Assembly: GCF_015277875.1 (NCBI RefSeq)
Contig: NZ_CP063814.1
Span: 2,046,001 to 2,110,000 of the forward strand
Length of the DNA stretch: 64,000 nt
Direction: 5' to 3'
From: Microbacterium luteum
Lineage (GTDB): Bacteria; Actinomycetota; Actinomycetes; Actinomycetales; Microbacteriaceae
In this document: piece after piece, positions 18,769 through 27,952 of the stretch
Position numbering within the stretch: position 1 is the first letter of the stretch
Layout of the letters: each line of letters begins with the position of its first letter
Translations under genes and position numbers: made by a program
The notes under the pieces: generated by a model
Databases searched by the model: none
Seen by the model: the letters and a program-made list of their open reading frames with translations, nothing else
Told to the model about the DNA's origin: nothing

Positions 18769-18774
18769 ATCCTA
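18769..18774 (-). promoter_or_regulatory. -10 hexamer of the membrane protein gene
   Basis: TAGGAT lies 39 bases before the GTG, leaving a short leader that contains the AAGGAAGGA ribosome site. Confidence 0.4.
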
Positions 18775-18823
18775 CCCGCGTCGAATGAGACGCACATGAG
18801 ATCGACGCCGCCGCCGAGCCGAT

Positions 18824-21800
18824 TCAGCCCAGGCAGTTGGGTCCGAGCAGCCCCTTCAGATCTCCGTAGAGATCCGCAGACACCGACACCGGCATCGGAA
18901 CCTCGAACACCTTCGCGGTGCCGCCCTTGTGCAGGCGCAGTGTCACCTCCGTGTCGCCCGAGTGCCGACGAAGCACATCGGCCAGGTCCGCCACCAGGCG
19001 CTCGGTCGCCCGCTGCTCTGGGACGGCCAGCACCAGCGGCCCGGACGCGTCGAACGAGCCGAGATCGGGTGCGAAGGCCGCCTGCGCGTGAAGGTTGAGT
19101 CCGTCGTCGCGGCGAGACACGCGCCCGCGCACGACGAGGATCGAGTCGGCCTGGAGCATCGTCTGGAACTCCGTGTAGGTCTTGCCCATGAACATGACCG
19201 TCACCTCACCGTTGAAGTCTTCGACGGTGACCATTCCATAGGGATTGCCGCTGGACTTCGCGACGCGATGCTGCACGCTCGTGAGAAGCCCCGCCACCGT
19301 CACCTGGTCGCCGTCCTGCAGCTCCTCCGACGCGAGCAGGTCGTGGATGGAGATCGACGCATGCTTGGCGAGAGGGATCTCGAGCCCGGCGAGAGGATGG
19401 TCGGACACGTACAGGCCGAGCATGTCGCGTTCGAAGGCCAGCTTGTCCTTCTTCGTCCACTCGGGACGCTCGGGGACCTTCGCGACCTGCTGCGGCTCGT
19501 CGTCGCCCCACAGGCTGTCGAAATCGAACCCCACTTCGCCGTGTGCCTCGCGGCGCTTGTCGAGCACGGCCTGCTCCACGGCATCCTCGTGGATCTCCAC
19601 GAGCGCCCGGCGGGTGTGTCCCAGCTCGTCGAAGGCGCCGGCCTTGATGAGCGATTCCACCGTGCGCTTGTTCGCCACCTGTGCCGGAACGCGGTTCAGG
19701 AAGTCGTGGAAGGAGAGGAACGGTCCGCTCTGGCGCGTCTGCACGATCGCCTCGACGACGTTCGCACCGACGTTCCTGACCGCCTCGAGCCCGAAACGGA
19801 TGTCTTCGCCGACGGCGGCGAAGAAGCGGATCGACTCGCCCACGTCTGGTGGGAGCACCTTGATGCCCATGCGGCGGCACTCGTTGAGGTACATCGCGAG
19901 CTTGTCTCGCGAATCGCCGACGCTCGTGAGGAGCGCCGCCATGTATTCAGCCGGGTAGTGGGCTTTGAGATAGGCGGTCCAGTACGACACGAGCCCGTAT
20001 GCGGCGGTGTGAGCCTTATTGAACGCGTAGTCCGCGAAGGATTCCAGAACCCGCCACAGCGTTCCCTGCGCTTCGTCGGAGAACCCGCGCTCGGTCATGC
20101 CGCCGAAGAAGATCTCCTTCTGCTTGTCGAGTTCCGACTTCTTCTTCTTGCCCATCGCGCGTCGCAGCAGGTCGGCCTGCCCGAGCGTGTATCCGGCGAC
20201 CCGTTGGGCGACGGCCATCACCTGCTCCTGGTAGACGATCAGGCCGTAGGTCGTGTCGAGGATGTCGGCGAGCGGCTCGGCGAGCTCGGGATGGATCGGC
20301 TCGATCTCCTGCTGCCCGTTCTTGCGCAGCGCGTAATTGATATGCGAGTTCACGCCCATGGGACCCGGGCGGTAGAGCGCGAGCACGGCCGAGATGTCTT
20401 CGAAGTTGTCGGGCTTCATCAGACGCAGCAAGGAGCGCATCGGTCCGCCATCGAGCTGGAAGACCCCGAGCGTGTCACCGCGGGTCAGCAGTTCGTACGA
20501 CGCCTGGTCTTCGAGATCGAGATCCTCGAGAACGAGCGGCGTGCCCCGGTTCATCTCGATGTTGTCGAGCGCGTCGTTGATGATGGTGAGGTTGCGCAGC
20601 CCCAGGAAGTCCATCTTGATGAGGCCGAGGGATTCGCACGCGGGGTAGTCGAACTGCGTGACGATCTGACCGTCCTGCTCCCGGCGCATGATCGGGATGA
20701 TGTCCAGCAGCGGCTCGCTCGACATGATCACGCCCGCGGCGTGCACACCCCACTGGCGCTTCAGGTTCTCCAGCCCGACCGCGGTGTCGAAGACGGTCTT
20801 CGCCTCGGGGTCGGTCTCGATGAGGGTGCGGAACTCCCCCGCCTCCTTGAAGCGCGGATGCTCCTTGTCGAACATGCCGTTCAGGGGCATGTCCTTGCCC
20901 ATGACCGCCGGCGGCATGGCCTTGGTGAGCCGGTCCCCCATGCTGAACGGGAACCCCAGCACACGGCCGGCGTCCTTGAGCGCCTGCTTGGCCTTGATGG
21001 TGCCGTACGTGACGATCTGCGCCACGCGCTCGTCGCCGTACTTCTCCGTCACGTACTGGATGACCTCGCCCCGGCGACGGTCGTCGAAATCGACGTCGAA
21101 GTCGGGCATCGAGACACGATCGGGATTGAGGAAGCGCTCGAAGATCAGACCGTGCTTGAGGGGGTCGAGATCGGTGATCTTCATGGCGTACGCGACCATC
21201 GACCCGGCACCCGAACCGCGACCGGGACCGACGCGGATGCCGTTGTCCTTCGCCCAGTTGATGAAGTCGGCGACGACCAGGAAGTAGCCGGGGAAGCCCA
21301 TCTGGGTGATGACCCCGGTCTCGTACTCCGCCTGCTTGCGCACCTCGTCGGGAACACCGCCGGGATAGCGCTCGTGCAGCCCCTTCTCGATCTCCTTGAC
21401 GAACCACGAATCCTCGGTCTCCCCGTCGGGAACGGGGAAGCGCGGCATGTAGTTCGCACTCGTGTTGAACTCGACGTCGCAGCGCTCCGCGATCAGCAGC
21501 GTGTTGTCGCAGGCCGATGGATTGTCGCGGAAGATCTGCCGCATCTCGGCGGGCGACTTGATGTAGTAGCCGTCGCCGTCGAACTTGAACCGCTTCGGGT
21601 CGTCGAGGGTGGAACCGGACTGCACGCACAGCAGCGCCGCATGGCTCGTGGCGTCGTGCTGATGCGTGTAGTGGGAATCGTTCGTGGCCAGGAGCGGGAT
21701 GTCGAGGTCTCGAGCGATCTTCGTGAGATCCTCCAGGACCCGGCGCTCGATCGACAGGCCGTGATCCATGATCTCGGCGAAGTAGTTCTCCTTGCCGAAG

Positions 21801-22342
21801 ATGTCCTGGAACTCGGCGGCCGCAGCGCGGGCGGCGTCGTACTGTCCGAGCCGCAGCCGCGTCTGGATCTCCCCCGACGGGCACCCCGTCGTCGCGATGA
21901 GGCCCTTGGCGTACTTCTGCAGGATCTCGCGGTCCATGCGGGGCTTGAAGTAGTAGCCCTCCATGCTCGCGAGCGAGGACAGCCGGAAGAGATTGTGCAT
22001 CCCCTCCGTGGACTCCGACAGCAGCGTCATGTGCGTATAGGCACCGGCACCCGACACATCGTCGCTCGACTGCTCGGGCGATCCCCACCGCACGCGCGCC
22101 TTGTCGGAGCGGTGCGTTCCGGGGGTGACATACGCCTCGATGCCGACGATCGGCTTGATGCCGACGTTCTTGGCCGCCTTGTAGAACTCGAACGCCGCGA
22201 AGGTGTTGCCGTGGTCGGTCACGGCGATCGCGGGCATCTCGAGGCGGGCCGCCTCCTGCACCATCGCGTCGATGCGGGCGGCGCCGTCGAGCATCGAGTA
22301 TTCGCTGTGTACGTGCAGGTGAACGAAGGAGTCGGATGCCAC
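18824..22342 (-). CDS. dnaE: DNA polymerase III alpha subunit
   Basis: The 1172-residue replicative polymerase starts with a PHP domain (HLHVHSEYSMLDGAARI), which in actinobacteria may carry proofreading activity. The palm catalytic aspartates are in PDFDVDFDDRRR near residue 412, with GPGRGSGAGSMVAYA just before. A fingers region, tandem HhH and a C-terminal OB fold (DQVTVAGLLTSVQHRV) follow. Length and architecture match DnaE1. The GTG start lies six bases after a TAGACT element. The Nudix gene diverges upstream. Confidence 0.97.
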   Translation of the reverse strand: MASDSFVHLHVHSEYSMLDGAARIDAMVQEAARLEMPAIAVTDHGNTFAAFEFYKAAKNVGIKPIVGIEAYVTPGTHRSDKARVRWGSPEQSSDDVSGAGAYTHMTLLSESTEGMHNLFRLSSLASMEGYYFKPRMDREILQKYAKGLIATTGCPSGEIQTRLRLGQYDAARAAAAEFQDIFGKENYFAEIMDHGLSIERRVLEDLTKIARDLDIPLLATNDSHYTHQHDATSHAALLCVQSGSTLDDPKRFKFDGDGYYIKSPAEMRQIFRDNPSACDNTLLIAERCDVEFNTSANYMPRFPVPDGETEDSWFVKEIEKGLHERYPGGVPDEVRKQAEYETGVITQMGFPGYFLVVADFINWAKDNGIRVGPGRGSGAGSMVAYAMKITDLDPLKHGLIFERFLNPDRVSMPDFDVDFDDRRRGEVIQYVTEKYGDERVAQIVTYGTIKAKQALKDAGRVLGFPFSMGDRLTKAMPPAVMGKDMPLNGMFDKEHPRFKEAGEFRTLIETDPEAKTVFDTAVGLENLKRQWGVHAAGVIMSSEPLLDIIPIMRREQDGQIVTQFDYPACESLGLIKMDFLGLRNLTIINDALDNIEMNRGTPLVLEDLDLEDQASYELLTRGDTLGVFQLDGGPMRSLLRLMKPDNFEDISAVLALYRPGPMGVNSHINYALRKNGQQEIEPIHPELAEPLADILDTTYGLIVYQEQVMAVAQRVAGYTLGQADLLRRAMGKKKKSELDKQKEIFFGGMTERGFSDEAQGTLWRVLESFADYAFNKAHTAAYGLVSYWTAYLKAHYPAEYMAALLTSVGDSRDKLAMYLNECRRMGIKVLPPDVGESIRFFAAVGEDIRFGLEAVRNVGANVVEAIVQTRQSGPFLSFHDFLNRVPAQVANKRTVESLIKAGAFDELGHTRRALVEIHEDAVEQAVLDKRREAHGEVGFDFDSLWGDDEPQQVAKVPERPEWTKKDKLAFERDMLGLYVSDHPLAGLEIPLAKHASISIHDLLASEELQDGDQVTVAGLLTSVQHRVAKSSGNPYGMVTVEDFNGEVTVMFMGKTYTEFQTMLQADSILVVRGRVSRRDDGLNLHAQAAFAPDLGSFDASGPLVLAVPEQRATERLVADLADVLRRHSGDTEVTLRLHKGGTAKVFEVPMPVSVSADLYGDLKGLLGPNCLG

Positions 22343-22348
22343 CCGACG

Positions 22349-22354
22349 AGTCTA
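22349..22354 (-). promoter_or_regulatory. -10 hexamer of dnaE
   Basis: TAGACT is six bases before the GTG, so dnaE mRNA should be leaderless. Confidence 0.5.
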
Positions 22355-22398
22355 GGTCGGGCTCCGGACACCGCGCAGAGCACCTCCGGAGCGTCGGC

Positions 22399-22404
22399 TA
22401 GCGT
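22399..22404 (+). promoter_or_regulatory. -10 hexamer of the Nudix gene
   Basis: TAGCGT is six bases before the GTG at 22411. Together with the dnaE element it places two divergent leaderless promoters in a 68-base gap. Confidence 0.5.
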
Positions 22405-22410
22405 GGAGCG

Positions 22411-22887
22411 GTGCCCACACCCGACTTCATCCTCGACCTGCGTCGTTTCATCGGCACCCGTCCGCTCTTCCTGTCCGGAGTGACCGCCGTCATCGTGCGC
22501 GACGACCACGTGCTGCTCGGCCGCCGCTCCGACAACGGCGCACTCACGCCCATCACGGGCATCGTCGATCCCGGGGAGGAGCCGGCCGATGCCGCTGTCC
22601 GCGAGGCCGCCGAGGAGGCCGCCGTGCGCATCCGGGTGGACCGTCTGTCGTGGGTGCACCAGATCCCGCGCATCACCTACGCGAACGGCGACCAGACCGA
22701 CTACCTCGATCTGACCTTCCGCTGCTCGTGGATTTCCGGCGAGCCCTATCCGGCCGACGGCGAGATGACCGAGGTCGACTGGTATCCGCTCGCGGACCTC
22801 GACGCATCGGACATCGACGACGACATGCGCGCGCGGATCGCCGCGGCGCTCGCAGACGGCCCCACCGTCTTCGAAGGCGGTCGCTGA
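22411..22887 (+). CDS. Nudix hydrolase
   Basis: A 158-residue Nudix-fold protein. The Nudix helix is GIVDPGEEP followed by REAAEEAAV, matching the consensus except that the last glycine is alanine; the catalytic REAAEE glutamates are kept. Upstream TAVIVRDDHVLLGRR is the first strand pair of the fold. The substrate is not predictable, though a nucleotide-sanitising role beside dnaE is possible by position only. The GTG start follows a -10 element by six bases. Confidence 0.88.
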   Translation: MPTPDFILDLRRFIGTRPLFLSGVTAVIVRDDHVLLGRRSDNGALTPITGIVDPGEEPADAAVREAAEEAAVRIRVDRLSWVHQIPRITYANGDQTDYLDLTFRCSWISGEPYPADGEMTEVDWYPLADLDASDIDDDMRARIAAALADGPTVFEGGR

Positions 22888-22911
22888 CGCGTCGGCATCC
22901 TTCGCCTCGGG

Positions 22912-23832
22912 TCAGTCCGCCCGAAGCACCTCGAGGGCGTGCGAGAGATCGTCGGGGTAGGCGGATGTGAAGGTCACCCGGCTCCCCGAGACCGGGTGAT
23001 CGAAGCCGAGCCGGCGGGCGTGCAGCCACTGGCGGATGAGACCGAGCCGCTCCGACATGCTGGGGTCAGCGCCGTAGAGGGGATCGCCGACGCACGGATG
23101 CCGATGAGCGGCCATGTGCACCCGGATCTGGTGGGTGCGGCCGGTCTCGAGTCGGATCTCGAGCAGCGAAGCGCCGCGGAACGCCTCCACCGTCTCGTAG
23201 TGGGTCACCGAATCCTTGCCGGCGGGGGTCACGGCGAACTTCCACGAATGGGACGGATGCCGCCCGATCGGGGCGTCGATCGTGCCGGTGAGGGGATCGG
23301 GATGCCCCTGGACGACCGCGTGATAGATCTTCTCGACCTCACGCTCCTTGAAGGCCCGCTTCAGGGCCGAGTACGCGGTCTCCGTCTTCGCCACGACCAT
23401 GAGGCCGCTCGTGCCCACATCCAGCCGATGCACAACGCCCTGCCGTTCGGGCGCTCCGCTCGTCGCGATCCGGAACCCTCCGGCTGCAAGCGCTCCGAGC
23501 ACCGTCGGGCCCTCCCACCCGACGGACGGATGCGCGGCGACCCCCGATGGCTTGTCGACGACCACGATGTCGTCGTCCTCGAAGACGATACCGAGGTCGG
23601 GGACGGCGACCGGCACGACCTCCGGCTCCCGCTTGTCCTGCCACGTGACGTCGAGCCACATGCCGGATTCGAGGCGATCGGACTTGCCGAGCGACCGACC
23701 ACCCGACGCGACACCGCCCGATTCGGCCACTTCCGCCGCGAAGGTGCGGGAGAAGCCGAGCATCTTCGCCAGCGCGGCATCCACGCGCGCGCCCTCGAGC
23801 CCGTCCGGGACGGGGATCATGCGCGACGGCAC
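22912..23832 (-). CDS. rluD: RluA/RluD-family pseudouridine synthase
   Basis: The 306-residue enzyme isomerises uridines in 23S rRNA. It has an N-terminal S4 RNA-binding domain ([17 protein letters not shown]), the catalytic Asp in [15 protein letters not shown] near residue 138, and the family motifs [10 protein letters not shown] and [12 protein letters not shown]. Assignment to RluD rather than RluA or RluC rests on domain layout and the lspA-rluD order. The GTG start lies one base after the lspA stop; an in-frame ATG four codons downstream at 23820 is an alternative. Confidence 0.92.
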   Translation of the reverse strand: MPSRMIPVPDGLEGARVDAALAKMLGFSRTFAAEVAESGGVASGGRSLGKSDRLESGMWLDVTWQDKREPEVVPVAVPDLGIVFEDDDIVVVDKPSGVAAHPSVGWEGPTVLGALAAGGFRIATSGAPERQGVVHRLDVGTSGLMVVAKTETAYSALKRAFKEREVEKIYHAVVQGHPDPLTGTIDAPIGRHPSHSWKFAVTPAGKDSVTHYETVEAFRGASLLEIRLETGRTHQIRVHMAAHRHPCVGDPLYGADPSMSERLGLIRQWLHARRLGFDHPVSGSRVTFTSAYPDDLSHALEVLRAD

Positions 23833-23833
23833 G

Positions 23834-24400
23834 TCAGTCCTTCACCTGCTCATCGGGTTCGGCGGGCGTCTCGCGATGCTCGCGCGTTCCGTCGAGGCGC
23901 ACACCGCGAAGGATGAGCACGGCCACGACGACCATCATCGTGACGATGAACATGTCGGCGACGTTGTAGATCGCCGGGTTCATCCAGAACCACATCCACG
24001 GCGTGAGGATGAAGTCGACGACGTGACCCACACCGAAGCCCGGCTCCCGGAACAGCCGGTCGAACAGGTTCCCGAGCACCCCGCCGAGCAGGAGTCCGAG
24101 CGTGACGGCCCAGACGCGCGAACGCACCGACCGGACGACGATCACCGGAATCGCGACGGCGACGGCACCGAGCGCGATGGTGAAGATCCAGGTGTACTCC
24201 TCGCCGAGCGAGAAGGCCGCACCCGGGTTGTAGACGAGATACCACTGCAGGAACTCGCCCCAGACCGGAACGGCTTCGCGAAGCGGCAGGTTCTCGATCG
24301 CGAGGTACTTCGACAACTGGTCAGCGGCCAGCACCGACGCCGCGAGGGTCGCGACGAGGATACCGGCCGCCGCCGTGTGAAGAGGGGCTCTGCCTCTCAA
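23834..24400 (-). CDS. lspA: Lipoprotein signal peptidase (signal peptidase II)
   Basis: A 188-residue membrane aspartyl protease that cleaves prolipoproteins, including the CtaC lipoprotein here. The two catalytic Asp regions are [11 protein letters not shown] with VVDF and IYNVADMFI, and four hydrophobic helices are present. The start is a TTG at 24400 that overlaps the wag31 stop codon as TTGA. It gives the family-length protein; a longer frame would run back through wag31 and was rejected. Its stop lies one base before rluD. Confidence 0.92.
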   Translation of the reverse strand: MRGRAPLHTAAAGILVATLAASVLAADQLSKYLAIENLPLREAVPVWGEFLQWYLVYNPGAAFSLGEEYTWIFTIALGAVAVAIPVIVVRSVRSRVWAVTLGLLLGGVLGNLFDRLFREPGFGVGHVVDFILTPWMWFWMNPAIYNVADMFIVTMMVVVAVLILRGVRLDGTREHRETPAEPDEQVKD

Positions 24401-25002
24401 AGGCCGATCGCCGACACCGGGGTCGAGCCCGACGACGTCGACGTGGTCTCGAGATCGCGCAGCTTGCCTTCGATGTAGCTGCGCAGCTGAGCGCGGTAGT
24501 CGCGCTCGAAGTTGCGCAACTCGGTGATGCGACCCTCCAAGGTGGTGCGCTCGCGCTCGAGGCGCGCCATCTCGTCGCGGCCCTTCGCCTCGGCCTCGGC
24601 CACGATCGTCGCCGCACGCGACTGCGCGTCTGCGATGAGCTGGTCGCGCTGAGCCTGGCCCTCGGCGACGTGCTCGTCGTGGAGACGCTGAGCGAGTTCG
24701 ATGATGCCGGCGCTCTGGGCACCGGCGGCTCCACCGGCAGCAGCCGCGGGAGCCTCGGCGACGGGAGCGGCGGCGGGGGCCTCCGCCTCCTCGGCGGCCG
24801 GGGCCTCGGCGGCGGCCGGAGCCTGCTCGCCCGACTCGTACGCGGCGAGCTTCGCCTTCAGCTCCTCGTTCTCGGCGAGGGCCTTGCGCCACTCCACGAC
24901 GATCTCGTCGAGGAAGTCGTCCACCTCGTCCGGGTCGAATCCTTCTTTGAACCGGACGTGCTGGAACTGCTTGGTGACGACGTCATCGGGGGTCAATGCC
25001 AT
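24397..25002 (-). CDS. wag31: Polar growth and division protein DivIVA/Wag31
   Basis: The 201-residue coiled-coil protein organises polar cell-wall growth in actinobacteria. The N-terminal membrane-binding domain is clear (MALTPDDVVTKQFQHVRFKE, then GFDPDEVDDFLDEIV), followed by a first coiled coil. An Ala/Pro/Glu-rich linker (about 57-95) and a second long coiled coil (about 97-175) follow. In relatives a kinase phosphorylates a Thr in the linker or N-terminal region; no clear equivalent is assigned here. It closes the dcw cluster and its stop overlaps the lspA start. Confidence 0.95.
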   Translation of the reverse strand: MALTPDDVVTKQFQHVRFKEGFDPDEVDDFLDEIVVEWRKALAENEELKAKLAAYESGEQAPAAAEAPAAEEAEAPAAAPVAEAPAAAAGGAAGAQSAGIIELAQRLHDEHVAEGQAQRDQLIADAQSRAATIVAEAEAKGRDEMARLERERTTLEGRITELRNFERDYRAQLRSYIEGKLRDLETTSTSSGSTPVSAIGL

Positions 25003-25081
25003 GGGTGGTACCTCTTTCGAGCGCGTATCGCTTGCCGATGTGGGGCCCGAAGGCGGATGCCGACGGGGTCGCTTTCAGAAA

Positions 25082-25087
25082 AGCATA
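25082..25087 (-). promoter_or_regulatory. -10 hexamer of wag31
   Basis: TATGCT lies about 79 bases before the wag31 ATG in the 114-base gap behind yggT. It would give wag31-lspA-rluD a promoter separate from the upstream division genes. Confidence 0.4.
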
Positions 25088-25116
25088 GTCCGGGGTTCCG
25101 GGGGTGTCGAAGGGAC

Positions 25117-25419
25117 TCACCCCGCGGCGATGGTGCGGGTCACCGAGAGCAGGATGAAACACAGCAGCATCGTGAGGGCGAAGCCGAAGTCGATGGCCAC
25201 CGCGCCGACGCGCAGCGGAGGGATGAAGCGACGGAACAGCCGGATGGGCGGATCGGTGACCGTGTAGACCACTTCGGCGAGCACGAGGCCGAAACCGCGC
25301 GGTCGCCACTCGCGATTGAACACCGGGATCCACTCGAGCACGAGACGCCCGAGGAGAACGAACACGTAGATCAGCAGCAGGAAATTCAGGACCCCTGCGA
25401 TGACCTGGATGACGCCCAC
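25117..25419 (-). CDS. YggT-family membrane protein
   Basis: A 100-residue protein with two hydrophobic helices (about 5-28 and 75-98) around a conserved amphipathic stretch containing DPPIRLFRRFIPPLR, the YggT signature. It is found next to sepF in most actinobacterial dcw clusters, and its role in envelope or osmotic functions is not established. It starts at a GTG three bases after the sepF stop. Confidence 0.9.
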   Translation of the reverse strand: MGVIQVIAGVLNFLLLIYVFVLLGRLVLEWIPVFNREWRPRGFGLVLAEVVYTVTDPPIRLFRRFIPPLRVGAVAIDFGFALTMLLCFILLSVTRTIAAG

Positions 25420-25422
25420 GAC

Positions 25423-25884
25423 CTAGGAGGTCTGTGCGAACGGCACCGCATCGGGATCGGCCTGGGCGACAGCGCCCTCGCCCGATACCGAGACGTTCTC
25501 GGGCGACAGCAGGAAGACCTTGCTGGTCACCCGCTCGATGCGCCCGTACAGGCCGAGGGAGAGGCCGCTGGCGAAGTCGATGAGACGTCGCGCGTCGGCG
25601 TCGCTCATCTGCGACAGGTTGATGATCACGGGCACGCCGTCGCGGAAGCTCTCGGCGATGACCTGCGCGTCGCGGTACTGCTTAGGGTGCACCGTCAGGA
25701 TCTCACTGACCTGGGTGGCGACCGGCTGGCGCACGACGGCGGGGCGGTGGATCGGCGTCACCGGCGCCGTGGTCTTCTCCGGCGCCTGCGCCTTGCGCGC
25801 GGGCTGCGACTCGGTCTCGTCGTAGACCTCTTCTTCGTCCGCGAGTCCGAGATACACCATGGACTTCTTCAGCACGTTCGACAT
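25423..25884 (-). CDS. sepF: Cell division protein SepF
   Basis: The 153-residue protein anchors FtsZ to the membrane and takes the place of FtsA, which is absent here. The N-terminal [14 protein letters not shown] is the membrane-binding amphipathic helix, then an acidic linker, then the SepF core ([18 protein letters not shown] and [19 protein letters not shown]). A GGGAGGAACG ribosome site precedes the ATG. It lies 51 bases downstream of yggS. Confidence 0.95.
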   Translation of the reverse strand: MSNVLKKSMVYLGLADEEEVYDETESQPARKAQAPEKTTAPVTPIHRPAVVRQPVATQVSEILTVHPKQYRDAQVIAESFRDGVPVIINLSQMSDADARRLIDFASGLSLGLYGRIERVTSKVFLLSPENVSVSGEGAVAQADPDAVPFAQTS

Positions 25885-25935
25885 CGTTCCTCCCTGTTCG
25901 CCTGTCGGCGAGGATCGCTCATCCTGTTTCCGAGG

Positions 25936-26625
25936 TTAACCGTGGTCGGGCCTGGGACCCGTGATTGCCGAGCCGATCCGCAGGTGTGTCGCACCCGCGG
26001 CGATCGCCTCGGCGAAGTCGGCGGTCATCCCCGCCGACATCCATGTCGCCGTGGGCACGACGCTGCGCACGCGTTCGGCATATCCGGCGAGCGTCGCGAA
26101 TGCCGATGCCGGCTCCACGTCGAGGGGCGCGACGGCCATGACGCCGCGCAGCGCGAGCGTCTCGCATCCGGCGACGTGCTCGGCGAGACGCTCCAGGTCG
26201 CCCGGGGCGACGCCGCCGCGACCCGGATCGTCGGTGAGATTCACCTGGACCAGCACATCGAGCGGCGGCAGCCCCTCGCCGGCACGATCCAGGGCATCCG
26301 CGAGCTTCTCGCGGTCGACCGAGTGCACGACGGAGGCAGCGGCCCGGATCGCCCGGGCCTTCTTGGTCTGCGCCTGTCCGATGAAGTGCCAGCGAAGACC
26401 GTCCAAAGGGCCGATCTCCCCGGCTTTGGCGCTGAACTCCTGCTGGCGGTTCTCCCCCACATCCCGCACCCCAAGCCCGTAGAGCTCTGTCACGAGGCTC
26501 GCGGGATGGAACTTCGTCACCACGATGCGCGTGAGTTCCGCGGGGGAACGACCGACCGCCCGCGCCGCTTCCGCGACACGGGCGTCGAGGTGCGCAAGTC
26601 GCTGCGCAAGACCTTCTTCGGCCAC
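25936..26625 (-). CDS. YggS-family PLP homeostasis protein
   Basis: The 229-residue alanine-racemase-like TIM-barrel protein binds pyridoxal phosphate, with the Lys in IVVTKFHPAS near residue 37. Other family motifs are GENRQQEF, WHFIGQAQTKKAR, VNLTDDPGRGG, MAVAPL and SAGMTADFAEAI. It buffers intracellular PLP. The GTG start lies 3 bases after the ftsZ stop. The multicopper/YfiH-type gene that often sits between ftsZ and yggS in relatives is missing here. Confidence 0.93.
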   Translation of the reverse strand: MAEEGLAQRLAHLDARVAEAARAVGRSPAELTRIVVTKFHPASLVTELYGLGVRDVGENRQQEFSAKAGEIGPLDGLRWHFIGQAQTKKARAIRAAASVVHSVDREKLADALDRAGEGLPPLDVLVQVNLTDDPGRGGVAPGDLERLAEHVAGCETLALRGVMAVAPLDVEPASAFATLAGYAERVRSVVPTATWMSAGMTADFAEAIAAGATHLRIGSAITGPRPDHG

Positions 26626-26628
26626 CGA

Positions 26629-27792
26629 CTACTTCAGGAAGTCGGGGATGTCGAGGTCGTCGTCGTTGAACGCGGAGTCGTAGGACGACTCCGGCAGAGC
26701 CGGTGCCGCCACCGAGACCTTCTCCGCCGGCGCGGGCTCCTCGTCGCGCTCCTTGGCCGCTTCATCAGCCGGCGTCGCGGGAAGCACCGGCGCGGTGGTC
26801 GTGGTCACGCGCGCCGTGCCCACCGGGTCGAGACGGAGAGAAGGCTCCCCGCCGTCGAACCCCGCCGCGATCACCGTCACCCGCACCTCGTCGCCGAGCG
26901 TGTCGTCGATGACCGTTCCGAAGATGATGTTGGCCTCGGGGTGCGCGGCCTCCTTGACGAGCTGAGCCGCATCGTTGATCTCGAAGATGCCCAGGTTCGA
27001 TCCGCCCTGGATCGACAGCAGCACGCCGTGCGCACCCTCGATCGAGGCTTCGAGCAGAGGCGACTCCACCGCGAGCTCGGCCGCCTTGATGGCGCGGTCG
27101 GCGCCCCGAGCGGAGCCGATTCCCATAAGGGCGGAGCCCGCACCCTGCATGACCGACTTGACGTCGGCGAAGTCGAGGTTGATGAGGCCCGGCGTGGTGA
27201 TGAGGTCGGTGATGCCCTGCACACCGGCCAGAAGCACCTGATCGGCGGTGGCGAACGCCTCCATCATCGAGATGCCGCGATCGCTGATCTCCAGGAGCCG
27301 GTCGTTCGGCACCACGATGAGGGTGTCGACCTCTTCCTTCAGCTTCGCCACGCCCGACTCGGCCTGGCTCTGTCGCCGGCGCCCCTCGAAGGAGAAGGGC
27401 TTGGTCACGACACCGATGGTGAGTGCGCCGATGGACTTCGCGATCTTGGCGACGACGGGCGCTCCCCCCGTGCCGGTGCCACCGCCCTCTCCCGCCGTGA
27501 CGAAGACCATGTCTGCGCCCCGCAGGGCCTCTTCGATCTCCTCGGCGTGGTCTTCGGCCGCGCGTCGACCCACCTCGGGGTCGGCTCCGGCGCCGAGCCC
27601 GCGGGTGAGCTCACGCCCGACGTCGAGCTTGACGTCGGCGTCGCTCATCAGCAGCGCCTGGGCGTCGGTGTTCACGGCGATGAACTCGACGCCGCGAAGG
27701 CCGAGTTCGATCATGCGGTTGACCGCGTTGACGCCGCCGCCGCCGACGCCGACGACCTTGATCACCGCAAGGTAGTTCTGGTTCTGGCTCAT
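26629..27792 (-). CDS. ftsZ: Cell division GTPase FtsZ
   Basis: A 387-residue tubulin-like GTPase that forms the Z ring. GTP-binding motifs are [14 protein letters not shown], the tubulin signature [13 protein letters not shown] and [11 protein letters not shown]. The C-terminal variable linker ends in the conserved peptide [11 protein letters not shown], the binding site for SepF and FtsW in actinobacteria. The ATG at 27792 gives the standard [15 protein letters not shown] start. It has its own 160-base upstream region with two dyads. Confidence 0.97.
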   Translation of the reverse strand: MSQNQNYLAVIKVVGVGGGGVNAVNRMIELGLRGVEFIAVNTDAQALLMSDADVKLDVGRELTRGLGAGADPEVGRRAAEDHAEEIEEALRGADMVFVTAGEGGGTGTGGAPVVAKIAKSIGALTIGVVTKPFSFEGRRRQSQAESGVAKLKEEVDTLIVVPNDRLLEISDRGISMMEAFATADQVLLAGVQGITDLITTPGLINLDFADVKSVMQGAGSALMGIGSARGADRAIKAAELAVESPLLEASIEGAHGVLLSIQGGSNLGIFEINDAAQLVKEAAHPEANIIFGTVIDDTLGDEVRVTVIAAGFDGGEPSLRLDPVGTARVTTTTAPVLPATPADEAAKERDEEPAPAEKVSVAAPALPESSYDSAFNDDDLDIPDFLK

Positions 27793-27826
27793 GCGGGCCT
27801 CCGTCTCGTCCGAACCCAAGTTTCAA

Positions 27827-27866
27827 CCTCTACTAGAGGCTTAAAGAATTGCCCGGTATGCAATTC
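27827..27866. promoter_or_regulatory. Two inverted repeats in the ftsZ leader
   Basis: A 13-base palindrome CCTCTACTAGAGG (27827-27839) and a dyad GAATTGC-7-GCAATTC (27846-27866) lie 35-47 and 54-74 bases before the ftsZ ATG. They may be operators or leader structures. The first extends imperfectly to 8-base arms and resembles MerR-family operators in layout; no binding protein is shown by the sequence. Confidence 0.5.
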
Positions 27867-27952
27867 CTGAGATCGAAGGTATGCGTCCACGACCCCAAGA
27901 TCCGGAGGGCGTCGGCGTGTCGCGCAAACGTCGTTCTGCGTCGTCGGGCGCG

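Noticed and set aside
18929..22483. A very long open frame on the strand opposite dnaE
   Set aside because: It mirrors dnaE codon by codon, has no recognisable domain and is rich in Arg, Gly and Val, as expected for the antisense of GC-rich coding sequence.
24720..24835. Low-complexity GC-rich repeats
   Set aside because: They encode the Ala/Pro/Glu linker of Wag31, a normal feature of the family.
24670..27870. A long open frame opposite wag31 to ftsZ
   Set aside because: It crosses five real genes and their intergenic gaps on the other strand and shows no domain.
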